Origin: Pseudoflavonifractor phocaeensis
GTDB lineage: Bacteria; Bacillota; Clostridia; Oscillospirales; Oscillospiraceae
DNA length: 64,000 nt
Assembly: GCF_021531815.1 (NCBI RefSeq)
Contig: NZ_JADYUM010000010.1
Span: 43,253-107,252 of the forward strand
Direction of reading: 5' to 3'
How positions within the stretch are numbered: position 1 is the first letter of the stretch; the number at the start of each line of letters is the position of its first letter. The translations under genes were made by a program, and so were the position numbers. The notes beneath the pieces are model-generated. The model had not been told where the DNA came from and ran no database searches. It worked only from the letters and a program-made list of their open reading frames with translations. Below, in pieces: positions 25,252-34,722 of the stretch.

Positions 25252-26184
25252 ATGAGCAAAATTTATACATCCGCTGACCAGCTGATCGGGAAAACGCCCC
25301 TGCTGGAACTGGTACACATCGAAAAAGCGGAGGGGCTGGAGGCCCGCGTTCTGGGCAAGCTGGAGTATTTCAACCCTGCCGGCAGCGTCAAGGACCGTAT
25401 CGCCAAGGCCATGATCGATGACGCCGAGGCCAAGGGCCTTCTGAAGCCCGGCTCCGTCATCATCGAGCCCACCTCCGGCAACACCGGTATCGGCTTAGCT
25501 TCTGTGGCCGCTGCCCGTGGCTACCGTATTATCATTGTTATGCCTGAAACCATGAGCGTGGAGCGCCGCCAACTGATGAAGGCCTACGGCGCGGAGCTGG
25601 TGCTCACCGAGGGCGCCAAGGGTATGAAGGGCGCCATCGCCAAGGCCGATGAGCTGGCCAAGGAGATCCCCAACAGCTTCATCCCCGGCCAGTTTGTGAA
25701 TCCCGCCAACCCCGCCGTCCACAAGGCCACTACCGGACCCGAGATCTGGGAGGACACCGACGGCAAGGTGGATATTTTCGTGGCCGGCGTGGGGACCGGC
25801 GGCACTGTCACTGGCACCGGCGAGTACCTGAAGAGCCAGAATCCCAATGTGAAGGTGGTGGCGGTGGAGCCCGCCGGGTCCCCGGTGCTGAGCAAAGGCA
25901 CCCTCGGCGCCCACAAGATCCAGGGCATCGGCGCGGGCTTCGTCCCTGATGTGCTGGATACCAAGATCTATGACGAGGTCATCGCCGTGGAGAACGACGA
26001 CGCCTTTGCCACCGGCAAGCTGATTGGCAAGTCCGAGGGCGTGCTGGTGGGTATCTCCTCCGGCGCCGCTGTGTGGGCCGCTATCCAGCTGGCCAAGCGG
26101 CCGGAGAACAAGGGCAAGACCATTGTGGCTCTGCTGCCCGATACCGGCGACCGCTACCTGTCCACCCCGCTGTTCGCGGATTGA
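25252..26184 (+). CDS. cysK: Cysteine synthase A (O-acetylserine sulfhydrylase)
   Basis: 310 residues from the ATG at 25252 (CGGGAGGAATTGATC upstream). It is a PLP enzyme that makes cysteine from O-acetylserine and sulfide. The PLP lysine is Lys47 in [15 protein letters not shown]. The substrate loop is [12 protein letters not shown], and the phosphate-binding glycine loop is [12 protein letters not shown]. Length and motifs are normal. It has its own strong promoter and terminator. The adjacent sat remnant suggests a former sulfur-assimilation cluster. Confidence 0.95.
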   Translation: MSKIYTSADQLIGKTPLLELVHIEKAEGLEARVLGKLEYFNPAGSVKDRIAKAMIDDAEAKGLLKPGSVIIEPTSGNTGIGLASVAAARGYRIIIVMPETMSVERRQLMKAYGAELVLTEGAKGMKGAIAKADELAKEIPNSFIPGQFVNPANPAVHKATTGPEIWEDTDGKVDIFVAGVGTGGTVTGTGEYLKSQNPNVKVVAVEPAGSPVLSKGTLGAHKIQGIGAGFVPDVLDTKIYDEVIAVENDDAFATGKLIGKSEGVLVGISSGAAVWAAIQLAKRPENKGKTIVALLPDTGDRYLSTPLFAD

Positions 26185-26198
26185 GGCAAAAGCATGTG

Positions 26199-26230
26199 CG
26201 AGACTGCCAGAAATGGCAGTCTCGTTTTTT
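26199..26230 (+). terminator. Terminator of cysK
   Basis: CGAGACTGCCA-GAAA-TGGCAGTCTCG followed by TTTTTT. Confidence 0.9.
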
Positions 26231-26350
26231 ATCCGCACAAGTGCTTCAACGCCCGAACTGATCTTATTAAAATAAAGGAAACTGGACCTTTTCAAGATAC
26301 CAATTTGTGATATGATTGATTTACCAATCAACCTTGTGGGTATATATAAA

Positions 26351-27226
26351 ATGGAAAAGACGAGATATGAGTTGAATAAGGAGCTGGCCCAGATGTTGAA
26401 GGGCGGCGTCATCATGGACGTGACCACGCCGGAGCAGGCAAAGATCGCCGAGGCCGCCGGCGCCTGCGCCGTCATGGCCCTGGAGCGCATCCCCGCCGAC
26501 ATCCGGGCAGCCGGGGGCGTGTCCCGCATGAGCGACCCCAAGATGATCCGGGGCATTCAGGAGGCCGTCACCATCCCCGTCATGGCCAAGTGCCGTATCG
26601 GCCATTTTGTGGAAGCCCAGATTCTGGAGGCCATTGAGATCGACTATATCGACGAGAGCGAGGTCCTGTCTCCCGCCGATGACGTGTACCATATCGACAA
26701 GACCAAGTTCAAGGTACCCTTCGTCTGCGGCGCCAGGGACTTGGGAGAGGCGCTGCGGCGTATTGCCGAGGGTGCTTCCATGATCCACACCAAGGGCGAG
26801 CCGGGCACCGGCGACGTGGTCCAGGCGGTGCGCCATATGCGCGCTATGAATGCGGAGATCCGCCGGGTGCAGAACCTCCAGGAAGACGAACTTTTTGAGG
26901 CGGCCAAGCAACTCCAGGTGCCTCTGGACCTGCTGCGCTACGTCCATGAAAACGGGAAGCTGCCGGTGGTCAACTTCGCTGCCGGCGGAGTGGCCACCCC
27001 CGCCGACGCGGCCCTGATGATGCAGCTGGGAGCCGAGGGCGTGTTTGTGGGCTCCGGCATCTTCAAATCCGGCGACCCGGCCAAGCGCGCCGCCGCCATC
27101 GTTCAGGCTGTCACCAACTACACCGACGCCAAGCGCATCGCGGAGCTGTCCACCGATCTGGGCGAGGCCATGGTGGGGATCAACGAAAGCGAGATCGCCC
27201 TGCTGATGGCGGAGCGGGGGAAATGA
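26351..27226 (+). CDS. pdxS: Pyridoxal 5'-phosphate synthase, PdxS subunit
   Basis: 291 residues. The ATG at 26351 ([20 protein letters not shown]) is the canonical family start; an ATG 13 codons upstream adds sequence unlike the family. No good ribosome site precedes it (GTGGGTATATATAAA). PdxS condenses ribose 5-phosphate and glyceraldehyde 3-phosphate with ammonia from PdxT to make PLP. Key motifs are [34 protein letters not shown] and [14 protein letters not shown], carrying the two catalytic lysines. It is followed one base later by pdxT. CysK next door is a PLP enzyme. Confidence 0.95.
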   Translation: MEKTRYELNKELAQMLKGGVIMDVTTPEQAKIAEAAGACAVMALERIPADIRAAGGVSRMSDPKMIRGIQEAVTIPVMAKCRIGHFVEAQILEAIEIDYIDESEVLSPADDVYHIDKTKFKVPFVCGARDLGEALRRIAEGASMIHTKGEPGTGDVVQAVRHMRAMNAEIRRVQNLQEDELFEAAKQLQVPLDLLRYVHENGKLPVVNFAAGGVATPADAALMMQLGAEGVFVGSGIFKSGDPAKRAAAIVQAVTNYTDAKRIAELSTDLGEAMVGINESEIALLMAERGK

Positions 27227-27227
27227 G

Positions 27228-27791
27228 ATGACCATTGCCATTCTGGCCCTCCAGGGGGCCTTTGCAGAGCACGCCGCCACGCTGGACCGGCTGGGGGTGG
27301 ACCATTTTGAAATTCGCCAGCCCCGGGATTTGGAGCGGCCCTTCGACGGCCTGATCCTCCCCGGAGGTGAGAGCACCGTCATGGGGAAGCTTCTGCGGGA
27401 TCTGGAGCTGTTTGAGCCGCTGCGGCAGCGTATTCAGGCGGGGCTGCCGGTTTTCGGGACATGCGCCGGTTTGATCCTGCTGGCCAAGGAGGTAGAAGGA
27501 GGCATTCCCTGTTTCGGGACCATGGACATCGCGGTTCGGCGCAACGCCTATGGCCGGCAGCTGGGCAGCTTCTATACCGAGGCGGACTGCAAAGGAGTAG
27601 GCACCATTCCCCTGACCTTTATCCGAGCCCCGTATATTGAATCTGTCTCCGGCGGCGCCCAGGTGCTGGCCACTGTGGACGGCAATATCGTGGCTGCCCG
27701 GCAGGAGAACCAGTTGGTGGCAGCGTTCCATCCGGAATTGAGTGATGACCTGTCGGTGCATCGCTATTTCCTGACTATGGTGGGCGGTTGA
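27228..27791 (+). CDS. pdxT: Pyridoxal 5'-phosphate synthase glutaminase, PdxT subunit
   Basis: 187 residues. It is a class I glutaminase that supplies ammonia to PdxS. The oxyanion/nucleophile region is [14 protein letters not shown] (Cys), the N-terminal motif is [13 protein letters not shown], and the His-Glu pair is in AFHPELSDD. The ATG is one base after the pdxS stop; the ribosome site GCGGGGGAAATGAG lies within pdxS. Length normal. Confidence 0.95.
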   Translation: MTIAILALQGAFAEHAATLDRLGVDHFEIRQPRDLERPFDGLILPGGESTVMGKLLRDLELFEPLRQRIQAGLPVFGTCAGLILLAKEVEGGIPCFGTMDIAVRRNAYGRQLGSFYTEADCKGVGTIPLTFIRAPYIESVSGGAQVLATVDGNIVAARQENQLVAAFHPELSDDLSVHRYFLTMVGG

Positions 27792-27829
27792 CCGGGAACT
27801 TCACACATGGGGACAAATCGCGGACAAGA

Positions 27830-27870
27830 GCCGGCGCGGGAGATAAACAGCCTGCGCCGGCCCGGCTTTT
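27830..27870 (+). terminator. Terminator after pdxT
   Basis: GCCGGCGC (27830-27837) pairs with GCGCCGGC (27854-27861); CTTTT follows. Confidence 0.6.
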
Positions 27871-28012
27871 CTCAGGGCCACTGTGGGGACGCCGGAGGGA
27901 AAACTTTAAAATTCAGATAAAACACCAAAAATTTAAGATTGTTTTTGTACATAATTTTTAAAAAACTGTGAACAAGAAAACACAAAATGTAACCGATTTT
28001 GTAACCAGTGCA

Positions 28013-28021
28013 TGATATAAT
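28013..28021 (+). promoter_or_regulatory. Extended -10 promoter candidate of the pilus operon
   Basis: TGATATAAT (TG at 28013, TATAAT at 28016-28021) is an extended -10 box about 100 bp before the riboswitch core. No good -35 is seen, as is common for extended -10 promoters. Upstream sequence (27900-28010) is AT-rich. Confidence 0.6.
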
Positions 28022-28121
28022 ACACCCAACTAAAGAGCGCCGCCCCGAAAACCAGGCGGATACCCGCCTTTCGTTTCGTAAAATACGGGACGAGGAGGGC
28101 TGGCGGCGAAAAATACGAACA

Positions 28122-28205
28122 GAAAAGAGCAAACCGCGCGAAAGCGCGGGACGCAAAGCCCGAAGGCTAAAGCGGAGTTCCGCCATGCCGGTTCAGCTGC
28201 CTGTG
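28122..28205 (+). promoter_or_regulatory. Cyclic di-GMP-I (GEMM-I) riboswitch candidate
   Basis: The core reads GCAAACC, a GC stem with a GAAA loop, then GGGACGCAAAGCC, a short CGAA-looped stem closing with GGC, and TAA. These match the conserved GEMM-I aptamer segments. A GCGGA/TCCGC hairpin and a further stem region (CATGCCGGTTCAGCTGCC) follow. The last subdomain fits the usual GGTAGCCAGGTTACC pattern only loosely. Between 28215 and 28285 lie alternative stems and a T-rich tract (TTTTATTTTTT) directly before the first ribosome site, a plausible terminator/antiterminator platform. It would control the pilus operon in response to c-di-GMP. Confidence 0.78.
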
Positions 28206-28297
28206 CTGCCCGTGGTGCGGGACTCTTTTCTGGGACGGAGAGGGGCCGGCGGCCAGTGTGGCTGTCAGGCTCTTTTATTTTTTGGAGGATATGGACC

Positions 28298-28588
28298 ATG
28301 GGAAGGACCCGACAGGCGGCAAAGAATCCCCTGAGGAAGCTGAGCAAGCTGGAACTGCTGGAACTGCTGGCGCAACAGGAGCGGGAGCTCCAGAGCCTCC
28401 GCGCTGAGTTGGCGGAGAAGGAGGCGCGGCTGGCGGACCGGGAACTGAAGATCCGGGAGTGCGGCTCCCTGGCGGAGGCGGCGCTGAAGCTCAGCGGCAT
28501 CTTTGAGGCGGCCCAGCAGGCGGCCGACCAGTATCTGGAGAATGTAAAAGCCAGGACGGTCCCGCCCACGGATGAGGAGGCGCAGTGA
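28298..28588 (+). CDS. Small coiled-coil protein at the head of the pilus operon
   Basis: 96 residues from the ATG at 28298 (TTGGAGGATATGGACC upstream). The N-terminus is basic (MGRTRQAAKNPLRKLSKLEL); then comes a long heptad-like helix (LLAQQERELQSLRAELAEKE, ARLADRELKIRECGSLAEAA). It has no signal peptide or membrane segment. The stop overlaps the ATG of the signal peptidase gene, so the two are translationally coupled. It may be a cytoplasmic scaffold or assembly factor for pilus export. No known family recognised. Confidence 0.75.
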   Translation: MGRTRQAAKNPLRKLSKLELLELLAQQERELQSLRAELAEKEARLADRELKIRECGSLAEAALKLSGIFEAAQQAADQYLENVKARTVPPTDEEAQ

Positions 28589-29187
28589 TGCCGGGAAGAA
28601 AACGCGCGAACAAAGCGCCGCTGGAATACCCCACCCTGGAGCAGATGGAGGAGGAGATCGCCCGGCTGAAATACCGGAAGCGGTACGGGCGGGCCCTGCG
28701 GGGGACGGTCTATTCCCTGGCAGTGGTGGCCGCTGTGGCCATCCTGATCGCCACCCTCTGGATGCCGGTCCTCCAGATCACCGGCGCCAGCATGACCCCC
28801 ACGCTGGTGGACGGCCAGTTCGTGGTGGCGGTCAAGACCAGTGAGTTTGAGCCGGGAGACATCACGGCCTTCTACTATAATAATAAGATCCTCATCAAGC
28901 GGGTCATCGCCTCCGCAGGAGATTGGGTGGACATCAGCCAGGAGGGCGACGTCTATGTCAACGGCGTCCTGCTGGAGGAGCCCTACATCAAGGAAAAAGC
29001 CCTGGGCGAGTGCAATATCGAACTGCCCTACCAGGTCCCCGACGGAAAGGTCTTCGTCATGGGAGACGACCGGGCGGTGTCTCTGGACAGCCGGACCACG
29101 GCGGTGGGCCCGGTGAGCAAGGAACAGGTGCTGGGCCGGGTGGTATTCCGGGTCTGGCCGCTGAATGTCCTGGGCACAGTGGAGTAG
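28588..29187 (+). CDS. lepB: Signal peptidase I (S26 family), pilus-associated
   Basis: 199 residues. The ATG at 28588 overlaps the previous stop (TGATG). There is one N-terminal membrane segment (YSLAVVAAVAILIATLWMPV). The catalytic Ser is in ITGASMTPTLVDGQFVV, the catalytic Lys in ILIKRVIASAGDWVDI, and the box E motif is VFVMGDDRAVSLDSRT. It removes signal peptides on the outer side of the membrane. Its place between the riboswitch and the pilins suggests a dedicated peptidase for these precursors, as in other Gram-positive pilus loci. Confidence 0.92.
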   Translation: MPGRKRANKAPLEYPTLEQMEEEIARLKYRKRYGRALRGTVYSLAVVAAVAILIATLWMPVLQITGASMTPTLVDGQFVVAVKTSEFEPGDITAFYYNNKILIKRVIASAGDWVDISQEGDVYVNGVLLEEPYIKEKALGECNIELPYQVPDGKVFVMGDDRAVSLDSRTTAVGPVSKEQVLGRVVFRVWPLNVLGTVE

Positions 29188-29246
29188 TCATCCATCAAAT
29201 TTGTAACATATAAAATTTACCATATATGGGGAAGGAGGTGTGGCGT

Positions 29247-32200
29247 ATGCAGAGCGTGAAGCAGATGATCCGGAGTTTCACGAAACAGCGCAAGCAGAGG
29301 CGCAGAGCATACGCGGCATTTACCACATTGGCGATCCTGGTGTCCATCACCACGATGTACACCCTGTCCCAGCCGGCGGCCACCCTGGCGGCGGAGCCGG
29401 TCTGCGGACTGGAAGAACATGTCCACACCGCTGACTGCTACGCCAGGCAGCTGATCTGTGGGATCGAGGAGCAGTCCGCAGAGGAGGCGGAGGCCCACGT
29501 CCACGACGCCTCCTGCTATGAGCAGGTGGAGAAGCTGGTCTGCGGCCAGGAGGAGACGCCCTCCCACACCCACGATGACAGCTGCTGGGGCCTGATCTGC
29601 GGCCAGGACGAGTACGAGGCCCACACCCACGATGGCAGCTGTTACATCACCGTGGAGGAGTACGGCTGCGGTCAGGAGGAGTGTGAAGGCCATGAGCACT
29701 CCGACGCCTGTTACACCACCTATCGGGAACTGGCGTGCGGTCAGGACGAGTGCGAAGGCCACTGGCACGATGACAGCTGTTACGATGAGAACGGCGAGTT
29801 GATCTGCGACCAGGACGAGTACGAGGGCCACCAGCATGACGACAGCTGCTATGAGGAGACTGCCGAGCTGACCTGCGGCCTGGAGGAGGGCCCCGGCCAC
29901 ACCCACGACGAGAGCTGCCTCGTATCCCGCACCGAACTGACCTGCGGCGCCCAGGAGGGCCCTGGCCATGTCCACGATGACAGCTGCTACGGCTACATCT
30001 GCGGCCAGGAGGAGACCGAGGGCCACCAGCACACCGAAGACTGTTATGAACTGGAGGACGTGCTGGTCTGTACCGTCGGCCACGTCCATACCGACGCCTG
30101 CTACGCCGAGGTGCTCACCTGCGGGAAGACGGAGCACACCCACTCCTCCAACTGCTACGCGGAGACCGGATCTTCCGGGTCCTCCGGCTCCATCCGGACG
30201 GAGGACGAGGTCCTGGAGGAGCAGTTCCCGGAGGAACTGCCCGAAGGCTACCGCGCCTATGAGTTTGAAAACGAGGACGGTCTATCCATCCTGGCCTACG
30301 CCCCTGAAGACGCGTTTAAGACTGAGGTGGTCCTTTTTGCCCAGCAGCTGGCCGAGGGCAGCGACGGGTACGCTGAGGCCGAGGAAGGCCTGGAGCAGGA
30401 AGAGGATCTGGAGTATGACGGCTTTGTGGCTCTGGACATCCGCTTTGTGGACCCCAGCGCCGCCGACCCCACCGCCGAGGTGGAGCCTGATCCCAATGCG
30501 GGCCGGGTCTATGTGAAGATCGAGGCCAAGGCCCTGCTCCCCGACACTGCCGACGAGAGTTCTCTGGCGGTCCAGCACCATAAGGAGGAGGAACGCACCA
30601 TTCTGGGCTTCATCCCTGTGGGCAAGGAGATGGTCATGGAGACCGTGGCCGATCAGAACAAGGAGACCGGCAAGATCGCCGTGACCCCCATCAAGCCGGA
30701 GAAGCCCCCGAAGGAAGAGATCAAGGAAAAGCCAATCAAAGAGGAGCCGGTGAAAGAGCCCCCGGTGAAGGAAGAACCTATTATTAAGGAAGAACCGGTG
30801 AAGGAAGAACCCATCAAGGAGCCGGTGGAGGAGCCCAAGGAGCCTGCGCCCGAAGTGCCCGTGGTGGAGGAACCCAAGGAGCCTGCGCCCGAAGTGCCCG
30901 TGGTGGAGGAGCCCAAGGAGCCCGCCGCTGAGGAGCCTGTGGTGGAGGAACCCGAGGAGCCCGCCACCGAGGAGCCTGTGGTGGAGGAACCCAATGAGGA
31001 GCCTAACGCAGGAGAACCCGCGGACGAGGAACCCGATGACCAGTCCGACGGAATGGTAGACGTCACCGCCGAGTTCACGGTGGACAGCTTCTCGACCTTT
31101 ACTGTGACATGGGTCGATTCGAACGGCAAAAAAGCGATCATTCACTATGTGTATGAAGACGGAACTGAGATTGAAAATATCACACAAACAGATGTGCCGG
31201 TCTCCGGCAATGGTTCTGTTGCGCTGAAGGATTATGCGAAACCGATTAGTGGTTATTACTATTCAGCCGCCCACCTGGATACTTATGACGGCATAATTGC
31301 TACTGATGTTTCCTTCAACTCCAATCAGCCTAGTGATGATTACGATTATGGTAAACAGCGAATAGGAGATTGGTACTACTATGCCAATGAATGGCTCAAC
31401 TGGCCGGATAAAAGCAATCAAGACGGCACAGTGCATGTCTATATGGTGTACGAATCCAATAACCCGAGCTTGATCCAAACTGCGGACACCTCCAAATTTG
31501 CAACGATTAACCTGTTTGACTATGACGCGAGAGACGATGACCCCACGAAGAACATTAACTATGGGCATACACTGTCGTTTACAGCGAGCAAGTACACGAT
31601 TTATTATCGAGATACGTCCCAATCCTACAACGTATATTATAGTGGGACCACAGGACTGCAGCAGAAACTTGTCAGTTCGACATTGGTCGACGGCTATCCA
31701 CAGTTAAAAGTTGGCAATCAGGAAAGCCTGTCCTATTTGTTCTCGCCGGATACGACAGACGGCGGAGTGGTCAACAAGTACCTGGGACTGAACCACCTGT
31801 TTATCCAGGATGGAAGCTATTACCGCTATGACAGCGCGGAGAACTTTGCGACGCTGATCCCCGACGGTGAAGACGTGATTGGGACCAATCAAAATTTCAA
31901 TGTTTATAACAAAGCCAATCCCGGTGAAGCGGCGTCTGACCCCAACTTCCTTCCCTTGGATCAATACGGCGCCCAGAACGCAAGCACGACCAACTTCCAC
32001 TTTGGTATGACTGTGTCAACGGAATTCATGATGCCGAAGAACTGCCAGGTCGATGGCGAAGACATGGTGTTCAATTTTGCCGGTGATGATGACGTCTGGG
32101 TGTACATTGACGACGTGCTTGTTTTGGACATGGGCGGCATCCATGACAACCTGAATGGCTCCATCAATTTCACGACAGGCACGGTACAAGTGGACGGCAA

Positions 32201-34637
32201 AGATGATACGACCTTGGCCCAGCTCTTTGCAGACGCCGAGAAAACCTGGGACGGCACGGAATTCTCCAAGCATACCTTTAATATGTTCTATTTGGAGCGC
32301 GGCGGTTCCGGTTCTAACTGCCGGATCGAGTTCAACATGTATAACCTGCAGAAGAACGCGCTCTATGTGGGCAAGAATCTGGAATCTTATGACGTTGGCG
32401 GAGAGGTGCCGGAGCCTGTCCAGGCTTATTTGAACAACATCGAGTTTAACTTCCGCGTCCTGAAAAAAGATGCACCGACGGATACGACCGCGGCGAGCGA
32501 CCTCTTTATCAAGCCGGGGACCTCATATGATATTTATGCCAACGGCGTAGATACCGGACGGGACGGAGTGGTTGCCGCAGATGGAACGTTCAAGGTGAAG
32601 GCCGGTGAAAACGCTGTATTCTCAGACATCAGTGAAAACAGCGGCGAATATTACGTTCAGGAAGTGATCGAGAAGGACTACTCGACCCAATATGGCGACG
32701 TTATCTACACGGTCAGCGGAAACGGCGGGACCCAGGCAGTGAAAACGGGAGACATCTTGCTGGATGGCGTCTCTTTTGAAGGCCATGAGAGCGAAACCAT
32801 CAATGCCAGAGATGGTACAGCTTATGTGGACTTCACCAACAAGATCGACTGGAGCAAGATCAGTCTGCTGTCTCTGACCAAGACGGTGAGGGGAACGCCG
32901 GCGGAAGGCAGTTCTGATACCTACTATTTCAAGGTCCTGCTGGGTGACGAGACTGGGGCGGAGGGTTCGGCCCTTCCCACCGGAACCACTTACCAGCTGT
33001 ACGAGAGCAGCGCGGCCGGGTCGGCGGAGACCAAAACGGTTGGCGCGGACGGCCTGATCGCCCTACAGGAGGGCCAGGTGGCGAAGCTGAACATTCTGGC
33101 CGGTACCGAGTTCTACGTGATAGAGACGGACGCCGACGGCAATGCGATTCCCGGCAGCGGGGCGAAGGGCTTTGTCCCGACCTATGAGGTGGACGGCGCG
33201 GGCGCTAACAGTGATGCGGCGGCTGGCGTGATCAGCCAGGTGGCTAGCGAAGTTACGGTAGAGGTCACCAATACCTTCTGGAGTAGCACAGGCAGCGTGA
33301 CCATCACCAAGAAGTTCAAGGACGCCGACGGGAATGTCTTGGTGGACCTGCCTGTCAATCCGGACCATATCTGCCTGACCCTGCAGGAATACTACATTCC
33401 CTACGGCAGCACGGAGAAGACGCTGGTAGGCAGCCCGAGAACCGTGCGGTTGGATTGGGATGAGGACAGCAGCGCCTTTACCGGCACGCTGTCCGGCGTG
33501 AAGTACTTCACCCAGTTTGAAATCCTGGCAGAGAAGCTGTGCAGCGCGGACTGCAAAACGGTTTCTCCGGGCGGGATCTGTACCGCCGAGTGCAAACCCA
33601 TCCTGACGTCCGGCACGGGCTTCACCTGGAATGCCGGCGGCGATCTGACCATCGACCGGAATTACGGGGAGGCCGTAGCCACCGTTATCAAGTATCCGAA
33701 GAAGAGCAACGCAGTCTTTACGCTGTCTGGAACTGGTTATGTTGTGGTCTCCAGTACGGGCGGTTCCTCCGGTGACGGTAATGCTTATCTCTGGATGCCC
33801 TATGAGAACGAAATGACAGCGGAAGAAAAACAGGAAGTAAAAGCACGGATTTTCAAGATCGGCGAAGCCGCTTCGGGAGGCAACCGTTTCAATTTCAAGG
33901 AAAGCGATTTCTATTGGCTGTCTGATTCGGCGATAGGTGGATTCTCCAATGATGTGACCATTACACCGCTGGAGGATGGTGGAGTTACCATTGACTTCCG
34001 TGCGCAGTCGACCTGGACCATGTTCTGGTACGGCGAATTCAACTTTACCGATGTGAACATTGACGCGGGGCTGAGCAATACCATCCACACGGGAGACCTG
34101 GCCCTCACCAAGACGGTGAAGCTGAACGGCGGCGGCAGCGGTACGGGCACCTTTACCTTTGACCTCTCCGCCAAGGGACTGAAGGGCACCTACGAACTGG
34201 CCTATCAGAATGCCGACGGGACCGCGATGGCCAATCCGCCGATGGAGACAATTACCTTCCGGAACGGCGTCGCCACGGATCTCCAGCTTCCCGCAGGGGC
34301 CACGGTTACCATTCAGGGGCTCCCCGTTGGGGTGACAGTGAACGTGACCGAGACCCATTATGACGGCTACGCACCCAGTTGGTCGCTGACCGATCCGGAG
34401 ACGGATCAGAACGCGACGGTACATCACGGCGCGACAGCGCAGGCCACCGTGAACGCGGAGACCGAGGCTGAAAAGATCGCACACATCTACTTTACCAATA
34501 CCACCGGCGCGGCGCTGCCCAGCACGGGCGGCGCGGGCACCCACATTTTCACGCTCCTGGGCATGACGATGATGCTCGGTGCGGGCGTGCTGCTGATGCT
34601 TCAGCGGCGCAGAAGGGAGGGACCTGACGCCGGCTGA
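29247..34637 (+). CDS. Giant LPxTG adhesin / probable pilus tip protein with Cys-His repeats
   Basis: 1796 residues from the ATG at 29247 (GAAGGAGGTGTGGCGT upstream; an earlier GTG-type start is ignored). The signal segment is TTLAILVSITTMYTLSQPAA. About twelve Cys-His units of the type CGQEE-x-HxHDDSCY run from about residue 52 to 310. A Pro/Glu/Lys stalk (EEPKEPAPEVPVVEEP-type repeats) spans about 480-600. A fibro-slime/PA14-like domain lies near 945 (GDDDVWVYIDDVLVLDMGGI). Cna-B-like modules follow (LSLTKTVRG, LALTKTVKL), then an LPSTG sorting signal with a membrane span and an RRRR tail. It is probably displayed at the tip of the pilus. Confidence 0.9.
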   Translation: MQSVKQMIRSFTKQRKQRRRAYAAFTTLAILVSITTMYTLSQPAATLAAEPVCGLEEHVHTADCYARQLICGIEEQSAEEAEAHVHDASCYEQVEKLVCGQEETPSHTHDDSCWGLICGQDEYEAHTHDGSCYITVEEYGCGQEECEGHEHSDACYTTYRELACGQDECEGHWHDDSCYDENGELICDQDEYEGHQHDDSCYEETAELTCGLEEGPGHTHDESCLVSRTELTCGAQEGPGHVHDDSCYGYICGQEETEGHQHTEDCYELEDVLVCTVGHVHTDACYAEVLTCGKTEHTHSSNCYAETGSSGSSGSIRTEDEVLEEQFPEELPEGYRAYEFENEDGLSILAYAPEDAFKTEVVLFAQQLAEGSDGYAEAEEGLEQEEDLEYDGFVALDIRFVDPSAADPTAEVEPDPNAGRVYVKIEAKALLPDTADESSLAVQHHKEEERTILGFIPVGKEMVMETVADQNKETGKIAVTPIKPEKPPKEEIKEKPIKEEPVKEPPVKEEPIIKEEPVKEEPIKEPVEEPKEPAPEVPVVEEPKEPAPEVPVVEEPKEPAAEEPVVEEPEEPATEEPVVEEPNEEPNAGEPADEEPDDQSDGMVDVTAEFTVDSFSTFTVTWVDSNGKKAIIHYVYEDGTEIENITQTDVPVSGNGSVALKDYAKPISGYYYSAAHLDTYDGIIATDVSFNSNQPSDDYDYGKQRIGDWYYYANEWLNWPDKSNQDGTVHVYMVYESNNPSLIQTADTSKFATINLFDYDARDDDPTKNINYGHTLSFTASKYTIYYRDTSQSYNVYYSGTTGLQQKLVSSTLVDGYPQLKVGNQESLSYLFSPDTTDGGVVNKYLGLNHLFIQDGSYYRYDSAENFATLIPDGEDVIGTNQNFNVYNKANPGEAASDPNFLPLDQYGAQNASTTNFHFGMTVSTEFMMPKNCQVDGEDMVFNFAGDDDVWVYIDDVLVLDMGGIHDNLNGSINFTTGTVQVDGKDDTTLAQLFADAEKTWDGTEFSKHTFNMFYLERGGSGSNCRIEFNMYNLQKNALYVGKNLESYDVGGEVPEPVQAYLNNIEFNFRVLKKDAPTDTTAASDLFIKPGTSYDIYANGVDTGRDGVVAADGTFKVKAGENAVFSDISENSGEYYVQEVIEKDYSTQYGDVIYTVSGNGGTQAVKTGDILLDGVSFEGHESETINARDGTAYVDFTNKIDWSKISLLSLTKTVRGTPAEGSSDTYYFKVLLGDETGAEGSALPTGTTYQLYESSAAGSAETKTVGADGLIALQEGQVAKLNILAGTEFYVIETDADGNAIPGSGAKGFVPTYEVDGAGANSDAAAGVISQVASEVTVEVTNTFWSSTGSVTITKKFKDADGNVLVDLPVNPDHICLTLQEYYIPYGSTEKTLVGSPRTVRLDWDEDSSAFTGTLSGVKYFTQFEILAEKLCSADCKTVSPGGICTAECKPILTSGTGFTWNAGGDLTIDRNYGEAVATVIKYPKKSNAVFTLSGTGYVVVSSTGGSSGDGNAYLWMPYENEMTAEEKQEVKARIFKIGEAASGGNRFNFKESDFYWLSDSAIGGFSNDVTITPLEDGGVTIDFRAQSTWTMFWYGEFNFTDVNIDAGLSNTIHTGDLALTKTVKLNGGGSGTGTFTFDLSAKGLKGTYELAYQNADGTAMANPPMETITFRNGVATDLQLPAGATVTIQGLPVGVTVNVTETHYDGYAPSWSLTDPETDQNATVHHGATAQATVNAETEAEKIAHIYFTNTTGAALPSTGGAGTHIFTLLGMTMMLGAGVLLMLQRRRREGPDAG

Positions 34638-34722
34638 ACCCAGGCATCCGCAGACCCCTTCCCCCGCGGGCAAATCCGTCAAGATTACACATTGTATTTG
34701 AAACTGAAAGGAGTTATCCTAA

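Noticed and set aside
27230..27380. Minus-strand frames across cysK-pdxS-pdxT
   Set aside because: Codon-structure shadows of highly conserved enzymes.
28120..28210. Alternative reading of the riboswitch as a plain terminator
   Set aside because: The core carries several GEMM-I conserved segments in the right order (GCAAACC, GAAA loop, GGACGCAAAGCC, TAA), which a simple terminator would not show; the less typical 3' part lowers confidence only.
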